This document shows, one piece after another, positions 54,921 to 63,589 of a stretch of DNA of 64,000 nt (within the stretch, counting starts at the first letter, position 1; the number at the start of each line of letters is the position of its first letter). Made by a program: the position numbers and the translations under genes. The DNA is taken from contig JACKCR010000002.1 in NCBI GenBank assembly GCA_020633975.1, forward strand, positions 1,550,001 to 1,614,000, read 5' to 3'. The notes under the pieces were generated by a model. That model saw only the letters and a list, made by a program, of their open reading frames with translations. It was not told the origin of the DNA and did no database searches. The stretch is from Candidatus Eiseniibacteriota bacterium (GTDB lineage: Bacteria; Eisenbacteria; RBG-16-71-46; CAIMUX01).

Positions 54921-55664
54921 ATGAGCCCAGAGAGCAGGACGAAGAAGACCAAGTCCAGGGATCCGATCCGGACAAGAGCAGCGATCCTCCTGGCGGCCCG
55001 AAAGGAGTTCCAGGCACACGGACTGGATGGCGCAAGGACGAGTGACATCGCGAAGCGCGCCAAGGTTCCGCAGGGGCTCCTCTACCACTACTTCGCCGGG
55101 AAGGACGATCTCTTCCGGGCGGTCTTGGAAGACGCACTCGAGCCGTACTTCCAGTCGACGATCCAGCTCCTCGAAAGCCCTGCCGCGGCCGGACTCGATC
55201 TGCTCGAGCGCGCGATCCGGATGCACTTCCAGTTTCTCCGCGAGCATCCCCACGTGCCGAGACTGATGGCGTGGTGGCACGCAGACCAAGGTTGGAAGCA
55301 GGGGTCCCTCCTCCCCACCGACAAGTCGGAGCTCTGCGAGCGTCCCTACGTACTCGGAGTGCAGAGGATCCGGGAGGGACAGGAAGCAGGCGCCGTGCGC
55401 CCAGAACTCGATCCCCTGCTCGTGATCGACTCGTTCCTCACACTCTCGATGAACTGGCACGTGAACTTCGGTGAGCACGTGGCAGCTACCGGAACCGACC
55501 CGAATGACATCGCCGCACTCGAAGCGCTCCACGACAGAGGGCTCGAGCACATCGTGGAAATCATTCTCCGCGGCGTGGCCACGGACCGCGTGCGGGACGC
55601 GGCCAATGCGACACAGGCCGCTCCCGAACCTCGTAACGGCAACCGCGAAGGAGACGCCCGATGA
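54921..55664 (+). CDS. TetR/AcrR-family transcriptional regulator
   Basis: ATG 54921 has GGAGG 4-8 nt upstream. The 247-residue product begins with a basic tail and a TetR helix-turn-helix (IRTRAAILLAARKEFQAHGL, then ARTSDIAKRAKVPQGLLYHYFAGKDDLF, given in parts TSDIAKRAKVPQG and LLYHYFAGKDDLF). The remaining residues form the ligand/dimerisation domain. A palindrome lies 50 bp upstream. Its stop overlaps the start of the adaptor gene (ATGA), so regulator and pump are one operon. It probably represses the operon until an inducer binds. Confidence 0.93.
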   Translation: MSPESRTKKTKSRDPIRTRAAILLAARKEFQAHGLDGARTSDIAKRAKVPQGLLYHYFAGKDDLFRAVLEDALEPYFQSTIQLLESPAAAGLDLLERAIRMHFQFLREHPHVPRLMAWWHADQGWKQGSLLPTDKSELCERPYVLGVQRIREGQEAGAVRPELDPLLVIDSFLTLSMNWHVNFGEHVAATGTDPNDIAALEALHDRGLEHIVEIILRGVATDRVRDAANATQAAPEPRNGNREGDAR

Positions 55665-56728
55665 GCCGCGCCCGAGTCGTCAGAACCAGTGGAGTCCTCC
55701 TGGCCGTCGGATTCCTGACTACACTCACCCTCGTCACCGCACTGCGTGCGAGCAAAGACGCGCCGACAGGCTCGCCCGAGTCGACGCGCGCAGTGCCCGT
55801 GCGTGTGATCTCGCCGACCTCCGTCACCGGCCAGGTCGAGCGGACGGCGACCGGAACCCTCACTGCCGTGCGTGAAGTCCGCGTCGGCTTCCCGGTCTCC
55901 GGGGTAGTGGCGCGTATCGAAGCGCACGAAGGAGACCGGGTCCGCGCAGGCGAAGTTCTCGCCTCGCTCGACACGGTGCCTTATCGCGCTGCTGCGGACC
56001 AGGCGCGGGCTCGCGCCGAGTTCCTTCGGGCCAGACTCGAACGGAGCCGCGCGCTCGCGGAGTCGGGAGCGATCGCAGGCGAGGAGCTGGACGCAGACGA
56101 GGCCGAGTTGCGCGCGGCGGAAGCGGAACTCGACCGGGCGGAATGGAACTGGCAACGGTCGACACTCCGCGCGCCGTTCACGGGCGACGTACGGTCGGAT
56201 CGGATCGAACTCGGTCAGGTGGTGAGTGCAGGCGAGCCTGCGTTCGAGCTGATCGCTGTCGACAGTCTCGAGGTGCGAGTGTCGGTCGCCGTGAGCGACC
56301 TCGCTCGGATCGACTTCACCGCGCCGGTCGATGTCCGATCCGTGGACCGCCCTGCTCACGCCGCGCGTGGCCGGATCGTCCATCCTCCCGTCAGTGGCGA
56401 CCCGAGGACGAGCGCGGTGCCGATCCTCGTTCGACTCGACAACCGAGACCGCACTCTTCTCGCCGGGACGATCGCTGAGGTGACGTTCACCGGTTCTTCC
56501 CAGGTCGTTCGGCCCACGGTGCCGCTCTCTTCCCTCCGCGTCGCCTCGAATGGAAGCGTCGTCTACGTCGTGGAGGACGGAACGGCGCGGGCACGCACGA
56601 TCGAAACGGGGGCGGTACGGGATCGTCTGGTCGAGGTGACGTCCGGGCTCGATCCCGACGCGCGCGTAGTGGCCGAACCACCGGACCGCCTGCGTGACGG
56701 AGACGCCGTCGAGATCGTGGAGGGATGA
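55661..56728 (+). CDS. RND efflux periplasmic adaptor (membrane-fusion protein)
   Basis: The 355-residue product has an N-terminal membrane anchor (GVLLAVGFLTTLTLVTAL), then the barrel-sandwich half-motif VREVRVGFPVSGVVARIEAHEGDRVRAGEVLASLD (parts VGFPVSGVVARI and GDRVRAGEVLASLD), a coiled-coil hairpin (about 105-160, rich in Arg/Ala/Glu), LRAPFTGDV on the return strand, and C-terminal beta-barrel/MP domains. No lipobox is present. It bridges pump and outer-membrane factor across the periplasm. Stop and next start overlap (ATGA). Confidence 0.93.
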   Translation: MSRARVVRTSGVLLAVGFLTTLTLVTALRASKDAPTGSPESTRAVPVRVISPTSVTGQVERTATGTLTAVREVRVGFPVSGVVARIEAHEGDRVRAGEVLASLDTVPYRAAADQARARAEFLRARLERSRALAESGAIAGEELDADEAELRAAEAELDRAEWNWQRSTLRAPFTGDVRSDRIELGQVVSAGEPAFELIAVDSLEVRVSVAVSDLARIDFTAPVDVRSVDRPAHAARGRIVHPPVSGDPRTSAVPILVRLDNRDRTLLAGTIAEVTFTGSSQVVRPTVPLSSLRVASNGSVVYVVEDGTARARTIETGAVRDRLVEVTSGLDPDARVVAEPPDRLRDGDAVEIVEG

Positions 56729-59700
56729 GACAAATGTCGATCACGTCGTTCTCCTTCCGCAACTACCGGTTCGTCATCGTCGTCACCGTTGCCGCGCTCG
56801 CACTCGGAGTGCTCGGTTTCCTTCGGATGCCGCGCCAGGAAGACCCCACACTCTCTGCGTTCAGCGGAGTGATCACCGTCGTCTACCCAGGGGCGTCGGT
56901 CGACGAGATCGAGGAAGAGATCATCGAGCCGCTGGAGAAGGCGATCCACGGCTTGGAAGAGGTGGACCTGGTCGAGAGCACGGCCCGCTCTGGGTTCGCA
57001 ACCGTGAATGCGGAGTTTCGCGAAGACGCCGACAAGGACCGTGCGTACGACCTCCTTCTCCAGGAGCTCTCCTCGGTCGAACCGAACTTCCCCGACGGTG
57101 TGGTCGACGTACGAAGCCTCGCTGGGAAGCCGTCCAACGTCGCGGTCATGCAGATCGTGGTCCACTCGGCGAGTGGCGATCGTTCGCTGCTCCTGGACTG
57201 GGCAGAAGAGCTAGAAGGACGCCTCCGCTCCCTTCCGGACGTCAAAGAAGCCGTTCTCCGCGGCGAGCTCGAGCGAGAAGTTCACGTGATGGTCGATCCG
57301 GATCGTCTCGCGGAATCGGGACTCACCCTCGGAAGCGTGCAGGACGCACTCGCGGCCGGGGAAGCGAGGATCCCCGGTGGGGCCGTCACAGCGGGCACCC
57401 GAAGGCTCTCCGTTCGCTCCGTGGCGCGGTACGAGTCGGCGGAAGGCATCGGCAACACGGTCCTTCGCACGGTCGAGGGAAGGCCGGTGCGCGTCTCGGA
57501 CGTCGCGCGAGTGGAGTTCGCGAACGCCGATCCAAACTACCTCGTGAGGCACGACGGGGAGCCGGGAATCAGCGTCGTACTGACGATGAAGGAAGGCCAC
57601 AACGTCTTCGACCTCTCCAAAGACGTGGACCAAGTGCTCGGGAAGTTCCGTCAGGACCTTCCGACGGGTTTCGCAGCCACCGTCGTAGCCGACCAATCAC
57701 GCGACGTCGCGCGGCGGCTACACGACTTCGGCGGAAGCCTCCTCCAAGGTGGACTCATCATCGCGCTCTTCGTGGCGATTCTGGCGGGCTGGCGGCCCGC
57801 ACTCGCCGTCGTCTCGGCACTCCTCCTCTCGGTGGGCGTGAGCTTCTGGCTCCTCTCGATGTTCGGACTCGCACTCCAACAGATGTCGATTGCGGGCCTC
57901 GTGGTCGTGCTCGGGCTACTGGTGGACAACGCGATCGTCGTGGTGGAGTCGATCCTCCAGAGACGACGGGAAGGTGCAGACATCCGGAGCGCCGCGATCG
58001 AAGGTGCGGACCTCGTTGCGTCAGCGGTCGCGAGTTCCACTGCGACCACTGTCGCCGCATTCGTCCCGATGATGCTCATGGCGGGATCCGTCGGCGAGTT
58101 CACGCGCGACATCCCGATCGTCGTTTCGGTCGTCCTCATCGTGAGTCTCCTCGTCGCGCTCTGTCTGACCCCGCTCCTCGCCTCGCTCTCCATGGGAGAC
58201 GGCCGGGAAGGGCGGTCGCTGAGCCCTTGGTTCCGGAAGCACATCGTCGACGGCTTCTACCGGAGGAGCATGGACCGCGCACTCGCAGCGCCGTTCCGTG
58301 CTCTCGGCATCGCGTTCGCAATCGGGCTCCTACCGTTCGCACTCGCGCCCTTCCTCGGCATGAACTTCTTCCCCCGCGCCGAGAAGGACATCTTCCTCGT
58401 TCGGGTCCACGCCCCTGAAGGCACGTCGCTCGAAGAGACCTCGCGCCGAACCGAAGCGGTGGAAGCGTGGCTCGAGCAGCAGCCGGAGGTGGTGGGCGTC
58501 ACGACGAACCTCGGGGAAGGCAACCCGATGGTCTACTACAACCAACTCCGCGCACCCGCCGCGACGCACTTCGCGGAGCTCATGGTCGAAGTCGCCGGAA
58601 CGAACTCGGAGGAGCTTCCCGAGCTGGCAAGGCGAACGAGGGACGCGTTCGCCGGGTCGCCCGACTTCGTTCTCGAAACGAAGACGTTCACGCAAGGGCC
58701 GCCGATCGGACTGCCGGTGTCGCTACGCCTCTACGGGGACGATCTCGAACGCCTCTCCGCCCACGCCGATCAGATCGCCGGAAGCCTCCGGCAGATTCCG
58801 GGTGCGATCAACGTGCACAACGGACTCCGTCCCGGTGCGCCGCGGCTCGACCTCGAAGTGGACCCGGTCAAGGTCGACCATCTCGGGCTGAACGGACTCG
58901 CTGTCGCCCGCGAAGTGCGACTCGCTCTGGCAGGAGCGCGCGCCGCGGAGATGCGTCGGGACGAAGACGGCATCGATGTGGTCGTCCGTGTCGCGGAGAG
59001 CGGCAACGAGCGGATCGACGATCTCGAGAGGATCCGCTTCCCCTTGCCGGGCGGTGGGTCGGTGCCACTGGCACAACTCTCCCGGCCGACGCTCGCGCCG
59101 ACCTTCGCGGAGATCTCGCATACGAATCTCGAGCGCTCCGTGATCGTGGGCGCAGACGTCGACGGCCGACTGGCGACGGAGGTGATGTCTGATCTCCTCC
59201 CCATCGCCCAGGCACTCGACCTTCGCGCAGACGAGTCGTTCGAGGTGATCGGAGAAGACGAAGAACGAGACCGCGCGTTCCTCTCCATGTTGATGAACGT
59301 GATCGTGGCCGCCGGGCTCATCTATGGAATCCTCGTCCTCCAGTTCCGTTCCTTCCTCCACCCGCTGCTCATCTTCACGAGCATCCCGATCGCCTTCAGT
59401 GGCTCGATCGCGGCTCTCTTCCTCGCCGGCTGGGCGTTCAGCTTCACCGCGTTCATCGGCCTCCTCGCGCTCACCGGGATCGTGGTGAACAACGCGATCG
59501 TCCTCGTCGACCGGATCAATCAGCTGAGGCGCGACGGGGCGCCACTCACCGAGGCCCTGGTGGAAGGTGCGACGAGCCGGTTCCAGCCGATCCTCCTCAC
59601 GACGGTGACGACGATCTCGGGACTCCTTCCGCTCACGCTGAGCGGATCCAGCATGTGGGCTCCGCTCGGGTGGGTCGTGATCGGTGGGCTTCTCTCGTCC

Positions 59701-61287
59701 ACCATCGTCACTCTCCTTCTCGTGCCGACTTCCTACTTCCTGATGGAACGACGCGGCGAGAGCCGTCGCACCGGTGGAAGCCAAGCCGAGGAGGAACCGA
59801 CCGGACGTCCCCGCTGGAAGTCGATTCCACGACTCGCGCGCATCGGACTCCCGCTGGTCGTCCTCGGCGTCGGACTCGGCGTTGGCCCCGGAGCGGGGTT
59901 CGCGTTCGCCCCCGGCAGCGCTCTTGCGACCACGTCCGGAACTGCCGTCGAGTCGCCCTCTCTCGCGTCGTCATCGTCGTTCCCGAGCGCGTCACCCGGA
60001 TGGCCGTCTGCGTCCCGTGATGCCCTCCCGGAACTCGGATTCGAAAGCGTGCTCGCGCTGCTCGAAGAACGGAGCCCGGAACTCGCCATCGCGCGCGCCG
60101 AGGTGGATGCAGCGACAGCCAAGACATCGCTGGCCAGTTCGACCCGCTGGCCTGTGCTCCAGGCCAGCGCGAGTTGGGAGGTGACGGACGACCCGTTCCA
60201 GACATTCGGGGTTGCCCTATCCCGCGGCGAGAATCCGTTGCTCACTGCGCCTCCCGACCACGTCGACGCCGTGCGAGCCGAAGTGCGCGGACGGTGGGTG
60301 CTCTGGGATGCGGGGCGTGGATCGCAGGTGGATGCGACGCGCGCGGGACTCGCCGCAACGGAGTCAGGTGCCGAGTGGACTGCGGCAACCGTCCGGTACC
60401 AGGCCGCGGCGGCGTACTTCGGACTCGTGGCGAACCTCGGAGAGGTGCGCGTGCGTGAGGCGGCACTCGCCCAGATCGATCGCGAGTTGGAGGATGCACG
60501 GGCGCGTCTCGAGGTTGGGCGGACGGTCGAAGCCGACGTGCTCGGTCTCGAGGCGAGGCGACACGCCATCGACGCGGAACGGATCGCAGCACTCGGAGAC
60601 GTTGCAGCCACGGAAGCCGCGCTCGGCCGCCTGCTCCGGCTGCCCTACTCCGACCGGTTTCGGCCGGACGAGGCCGACTCGATCGCCGCTCCCCCCGTTC
60701 CTTCGCTCGAGACCGCACTCGCGAGGGTGACGTCTCGGTCCGATGTCGAGGCGAGCGTGCGCGCGGCCACTGCCGCCGAACTCGCGTATCGTGCTCAGCG
60801 CGGAGAGAGGTGGCCCAAACTCGTCGCCTCCGGGAGCTACACGTCGACGACTCCAGAACGCGAATGGGACGACGAGAGCCGCACCTACGCCGCCGCGGTC
60901 GGCCTCGAGTGGACCGCCTTCCGCGGAGGCGGAACCGGCGCCGAGATCGAACAACGGGCCGCGGAGTGGAACCGGGCCGAACGGGTCCGGGACCAAGCCG
61001 AGGCGACCGTCGTCCAGGAAGTGGTCGAGGCATGGACGGGGCGCGAGACGGCACGCCGTCGCCTCGACGCCGCCCGGGCCGGTCGGGCCGCGGCGGCCGA
61101 AGCCCTACGCGTCGTGGAGCTGCGATTCCGTGAGGGACGCGAGACCCTCGCCCGCTATCTCGAAGCGGAACGTGCCCACACGGAAGCGGCGAGCCTCGAG
61201 ACCCGGTCCCGTGCAGGACTCTCCATCGCCGAGGCCCGGCTGGCCTGGGCGGTCGGAGAGCCGCCGACCGTCGTCACGTCCCGGTAG
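56725..61287 (+). CDS. RND efflux pump fused to a TolC-type outer-membrane factor (single chain)
   Basis: The 1520-residue frame starts at ATG 56725 (ATGA overlap with the adaptor). Residues 1-1010 are a full HAE-type RND pump: first helix FRNYRFVIVVTVAALALGVLGF, periplasmic porter domains, and LGLLVDNAIVVVES (the Asp-Asn pair in TM4) plus VVNNAIVLVDRINQLRRDG in TM10. After a basic Pro/Arg linker, a hydrophobic segment (1041-1062, LPLVVLGVGLGVGPGAGFAF) ends with a signal-peptidase-like ALA-TT. Residues 1090-1515 match the TolC/OEP family (LPELGFESVLALLEERSPELAIARAEVDAA early, long heptad coiled-coil region, repeated halves). No ATG, GTG or TTG in frame lies between 59746 and the OMF part. Fusions of this type are known for HME/Czc pumps in Bacteroidetes; here the pump looks HAE-like. 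Confidence 0.88.
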   Translation: MRQMSITSFSFRNYRFVIVVTVAALALGVLGFLRMPRQEDPTLSAFSGVITVVYPGASVDEIEEEIIEPLEKAIHGLEEVDLVESTARSGFATVNAEFREDADKDRAYDLLLQELSSVEPNFPDGVVDVRSLAGKPSNVAVMQIVVHSASGDRSLLLDWAEELEGRLRSLPDVKEAVLRGELEREVHVMVDPDRLAESGLTLGSVQDALAAGEARIPGGAVTAGTRRLSVRSVARYESAEGIGNTVLRTVEGRPVRVSDVARVEFANADPNYLVRHDGEPGISVVLTMKEGHNVFDLSKDVDQVLGKFRQDLPTGFAATVVADQSRDVARRLHDFGGSLLQGGLIIALFVAILAGWRPALAVVSALLLSVGVSFWLLSMFGLALQQMSIAGLVVVLGLLVDNAIVVVESILQRRREGADIRSAAIEGADLVASAVASSTATTVAAFVPMMLMAGSVGEFTRDIPIVVSVVLIVSLLVALCLTPLLASLSMGDGREGRSLSPWFRKHIVDGFYRRSMDRALAAPFRALGIAFAIGLLPFALAPFLGMNFFPRAEKDIFLVRVHAPEGTSLEETSRRTEAVEAWLEQQPEVVGVTTNLGEGNPMVYYNQLRAPAATHFAELMVEVAGTNSEELPELARRTRDAFAGSPDFVLETKTFTQGPPIGLPVSLRLYGDDLERLSAHADQIAGSLRQIPGAINVHNGLRPGAPRLDLEVDPVKVDHLGLNGLAVAREVRLALAGARAAEMRRDEDGIDVVVRVAESGNERIDDLERIRFPLPGGGSVPLAQLSRPTLAPTFAEISHTNLERSVIVGADVDGRLATEVMSDLLPIAQALDLRADESFEVIGEDEERDRAFLSMLMNVIVAAGLIYGILVLQFRSFLHPLLIFTSIPIAFSGSIAALFLAGWAFSFTAFIGLLALTGIVVNNAIVLVDRINQLRRDGAPLTEALVEGATSRFQPILLTTVTTISGLLPLTLSGSSMWAPLGWVVIGGLLSSTIVTLLLVPTSYFLMERRGESRRTGGSQAEEEPTGRPRWKSIPRLARIGLPLVVLGVGLGVGPGAGFAFAPGSALATTSGTAVESPSLASSSSFPSASPGWPSASRDALPELGFESVLALLEERSPELAIARAEVDAATAKTSLASSTRWPVLQASASWEVTDDPFQTFGVALSRGENPLLTAPPDHVDAVRAEVRGRWVLWDAGRGSQVDATRAGLAATESGAEWTAATVRYQAAAAYFGLVANLGEVRVREAALAQIDRELEDARARLEVGRTVEADVLGLEARRHAIDAERIAALGDVAATEAALGRLLRLPYSDRFRPDEADSIAAPPVPSLETALARVTSRSDVEASVRAATAAELAYRAQRGERWPKLVASGSYTSTTPEREWDDESRTYAAAVGLEWTAFRGGGTGAEIEQRAAEWNRAERVRDQAEATVVQEVVEAWTGRETARRRLDAARAGRAAAAEALRVVELRFREGRETLARYLEAERAHTEAASLETRSRAGLSIAEARLAWAVGEPPTVVTSR

Positions 61288-61434
61288 GCTTTCGGGATCG
61301 TAGAGTCCGCACCGAAGCGAACAGTTGTCAGGAGCGCGCGGTCGCTTTCCGTCCGGTCGTCCTCTAGACTCCACCCGCGTTCCGCGCGGATTGGACGTCC
61401 TCGCCGAGAGAGACGCGGACGAAAGGTGTTCCCG

Positions 61435-61545
61435 TTGCCCCAAGCCACACTCTGGATCGTGTTCGGATCGTGGGTCCTCCTCCTCGTCCTCACCCTCGTG
61501 TCGTTCTTCACCTGGAAGGACGACGATGAGGAGGGGGCGTCGTGA
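61435..61545 (+). CDS. 36-residue single-helix membrane protein, probable symporter accessory
   Basis: Too short for usual gene callers. TTG 61435 (AAAGGTG upstream; GTG at 61426 is an in-frame alternative) starts MPQATLWIVFGSWVLLLVL, then TLVSFFTWKDDDEEGAS, stop TGA 61543-61545. The stop overlaps the GTG start of the SSS symporter gene, so the two are translationally coupled. One helix then an acidic tail is the plan of small subunits co-encoded with SSS transporters. No other homologue is claimed. Confidence 0.75.
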   Translation: MPQATLWIVFGSWVLLLVLTLVSFFTWKDDDEEGAS

Positions 61546-63044
61546 CCGGATCGTTCGACGGTTCACTCCTGCTCGGGTTCGGGCTCTACCTCCTCCTCAT
61601 GCTCGTCGTCGGCGCCGTGACGGTGAAGTACATGAAGGGGCTCGACGACTTCGTCCTCGGCGGGCGGAGGCTCGGTCCGTGGGTGACGGCCGTGAGCGAG
61701 CGCGCCAGCGGCGAGAGCGCCTGGTTCCTCCTCGGACTTCCGGGAGCCGCCTATGCGGCAGGCTTTCGTGAGTTCTGGTCCGTCATCGGAATCGGCTTCG
61801 GGATCTTTCTGAGCTGGAATCTCCTCGCGCGTGGTCTTCGCCGGATGTCCGAGGAGACCGGCGCGCTCACCATTCCCGACTTCCTCGCGAGACGGTTCGG
61901 GGGACGCGACCAGAGCCTTCGCACCATCGCGACCCTCATCCTTCTCGTCTTCTACACGAGCTACATCGGCGCACAGCTCGTCGGGTCTGGCCAGATCCTG
62001 GAAGCCACGTTCGGAATCGACAAGACGGTGGGGATGGCGATCGGCGCGTTCGTCGTCGTGCTCTACACGATGCTCGGTGGGTTCTTGGCCGTGGCGTGGA
62101 CGGACCTCTTCCAGGGTCTCCTCATGGCGGCGGTCGCACTCATCCTCCCGATCCTCGGGATCGCGCAGCTCGGCGGTTGGGATGCGTTCGTCGCGACTCT
62201 GGTCGCGAGCTCTCCCCCTCCAGAGCCCGGGGCGGCGCCTGCGTTCCTCGCGATGGATGCCGGTCAGACCGGCCGCGCGTTCGTCTTCGGAGTGATGATC
62301 GGCAACCTCTCCTGGGGACTGGGATACTTCGGACAGCCGCACCTACTCACGCGGTACATGGCGATCCGGAGCGTGCGGGACTTGCGGCTCGGGACGCTCA
62401 TTGCGATGAGCTGGGTTCTCATCGCGTATTGGGGCGCGGTCTTCATCGGGTTCGTCGGCCGAGGCGTCCTCGGTCCGGAACTGGCCGAGGCCGAGCAGGT
62501 CATGCCGCTCCTGACGAAAGCGCTCGTACCGTCCTGGCTCGCCGGCATCTTCATCTCGGGCGCCGTCGCCGCGATGATGTCGACCGCGGACAGCCAGATC
62601 ATGGTCGCGAGTTCGAGCCTGATCGAAGACGTCTACGTGAACCTGATCCGGCGGGGACAGCCGACCGAGTCCCCCGCACGGCTCGTTCTTCTCGCGCGCG
62701 TCTCTGCGTTCGCCATCACCGCACTCGCACTCTTCCTCGCCTTCGTCAGTCGGGATCTCATCTACGACATGGTCGCGTACGCTTGGGCCGGGCTCGGAGC
62801 GTCGTTCGGCCCCACCCTGATCCTCGCGATCTGGTGGAAACGGTTCACGCGAGGCGGAGCCATCGGCGGAATGATCGTCGGAACGGTCGCGACGATCGTG
62901 TGGAAGAACGTGCCCGGGCTCCAAGAGTTGCTCGACATCAAGGTCGCCTCGTTCCTACTCGCTTTCGCGGTCGCCATCCTGCTTTCCCTGATGCGGATCG
63001 GCGACCCCGTACTCGCACATCGCAAGGAGCACGCCGCACGATGA
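61542..63044 (+). CDS. Sodium:solute symporter (SSS family, proline/pantothenate-like)
   Basis: The 500-residue product starts at GTG 61542 (GGAGGGGG upstream). It has about 13 helices: LLLGFGLYLLLMLVVGAVTV, then FVLGGRRLGPWVTAVSERASGESAWFLLG (the SSS motif region: GGRRL and ASGESAW), LGYFGQPHLLTRYMAIRS, and AAMMSTADSQIMVASSSLIEDVY (the sodium-site helix, Ser/Thr-Asp). Resemblance is highest to PutP-type transporters; the substrate is not certain. Part of an operon with a small helix protein before and a PqiA-like protein after, both overlapping. Confidence 0.9.
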   Translation: MTGSFDGSLLLGFGLYLLLMLVVGAVTVKYMKGLDDFVLGGRRLGPWVTAVSERASGESAWFLLGLPGAAYAAGFREFWSVIGIGFGIFLSWNLLARGLRRMSEETGALTIPDFLARRFGGRDQSLRTIATLILLVFYTSYIGAQLVGSGQILEATFGIDKTVGMAIGAFVVVLYTMLGGFLAVAWTDLFQGLLMAAVALILPILGIAQLGGWDAFVATLVASSPPPEPGAAPAFLAMDAGQTGRAFVFGVMIGNLSWGLGYFGQPHLLTRYMAIRSVRDLRLGTLIAMSWVLIAYWGAVFIGFVGRGVLGPELAEAEQVMPLLTKALVPSWLAGIFISGAVAAMMSTADSQIMVASSSLIEDVYVNLIRRGQPTESPARLVLLARVSAFAITALALFLAFVSRDLIYDMVAYAWAGLGASFGPTLILAIWWKRFTRGGAIGGMIVGTVATIVWKNVPGLQELLDIKVASFLLAFAVAILLSLMRIGDPVLAHRKEHAAR

Positions 63045-63589
63045 GTCGTTCCCCTCTCTACTGGGTCTCGGCGATTCTCCTCCCGATCTCCGCCGCCCTC
63101 TACGCCCTTAGCCTCACGATGGACGTCGCCCTCGTGAAGACCTCGTTCGGCGTGATGGGGCTGATGAAGACGACCGAGGAGCCGGTCCGGCTGCTCAGCA
63201 CCATCCGCACGCTCTACGAGCGGGGCGACTGGTTCCTCGTCGTGATGATCACGGCGTTCACCATCCTCTTCCCCGTGAGCAAGTACCTCGCTCTCGGAGT
63301 GGTGCTCACCCAAAGAGACCCAGCGCGGTCTCGTTGGCTCACCTGGATCAAGAACCTCGGCCAGTGGTCGATGGGCGACGTGTTCGTCGTCGCGTTGGTC
63401 GTCGTGATCGTGCGGATCAACAGCGGATTCGCGAACGTAGAGGTGGGTGTGCGCCCCGGTCTCTACGTGTTCGCCGCGTCCGTGCTCACGTCGATGTTCG
63501 TCTCTACGTTCCTTGCATTCGAACCCAAACAGAAGCCCAGTGAAGAGAGGACGGAAACACGATTGGCCCCGTCCGAGGAGAATCGATGA
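63041..63589 (+). CDS. PqiA-like (paraquat-inducible A domain) membrane protein
   Basis: The 182-residue product starts at ATG 63041 (ATGA overlap with the symporter). It has about four helices with the PqiA half-domain features: SAILLPISAALYALSLTMDVALVK first, then the FLVVMITAFTILFPVSKYLALGVVL helix and KNLGQWSMGDVFVVALVVV (the GKWSMLDVFVVA motif). The zinc-ribbon Cys found in full PqiA is absent, and only one of the two domains is present. PqiA proteins work in lipid traffic at the envelope. The stop overlaps the next start in an ATGA. Confidence 0.83.
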   Translation: MSRSPLYWVSAILLPISAALYALSLTMDVALVKTSFGVMGLMKTTEEPVRLLSTIRTLYERGDWFLVVMITAFTILFPVSKYLALGVVLTQRDPARSRWLTWIKNLGQWSMGDVFVVALVVVIVRINSGFANVEVGVRPGLYVFAASVLTSMFVSTFLAFEPKQKPSEERTETRLAPSEENR

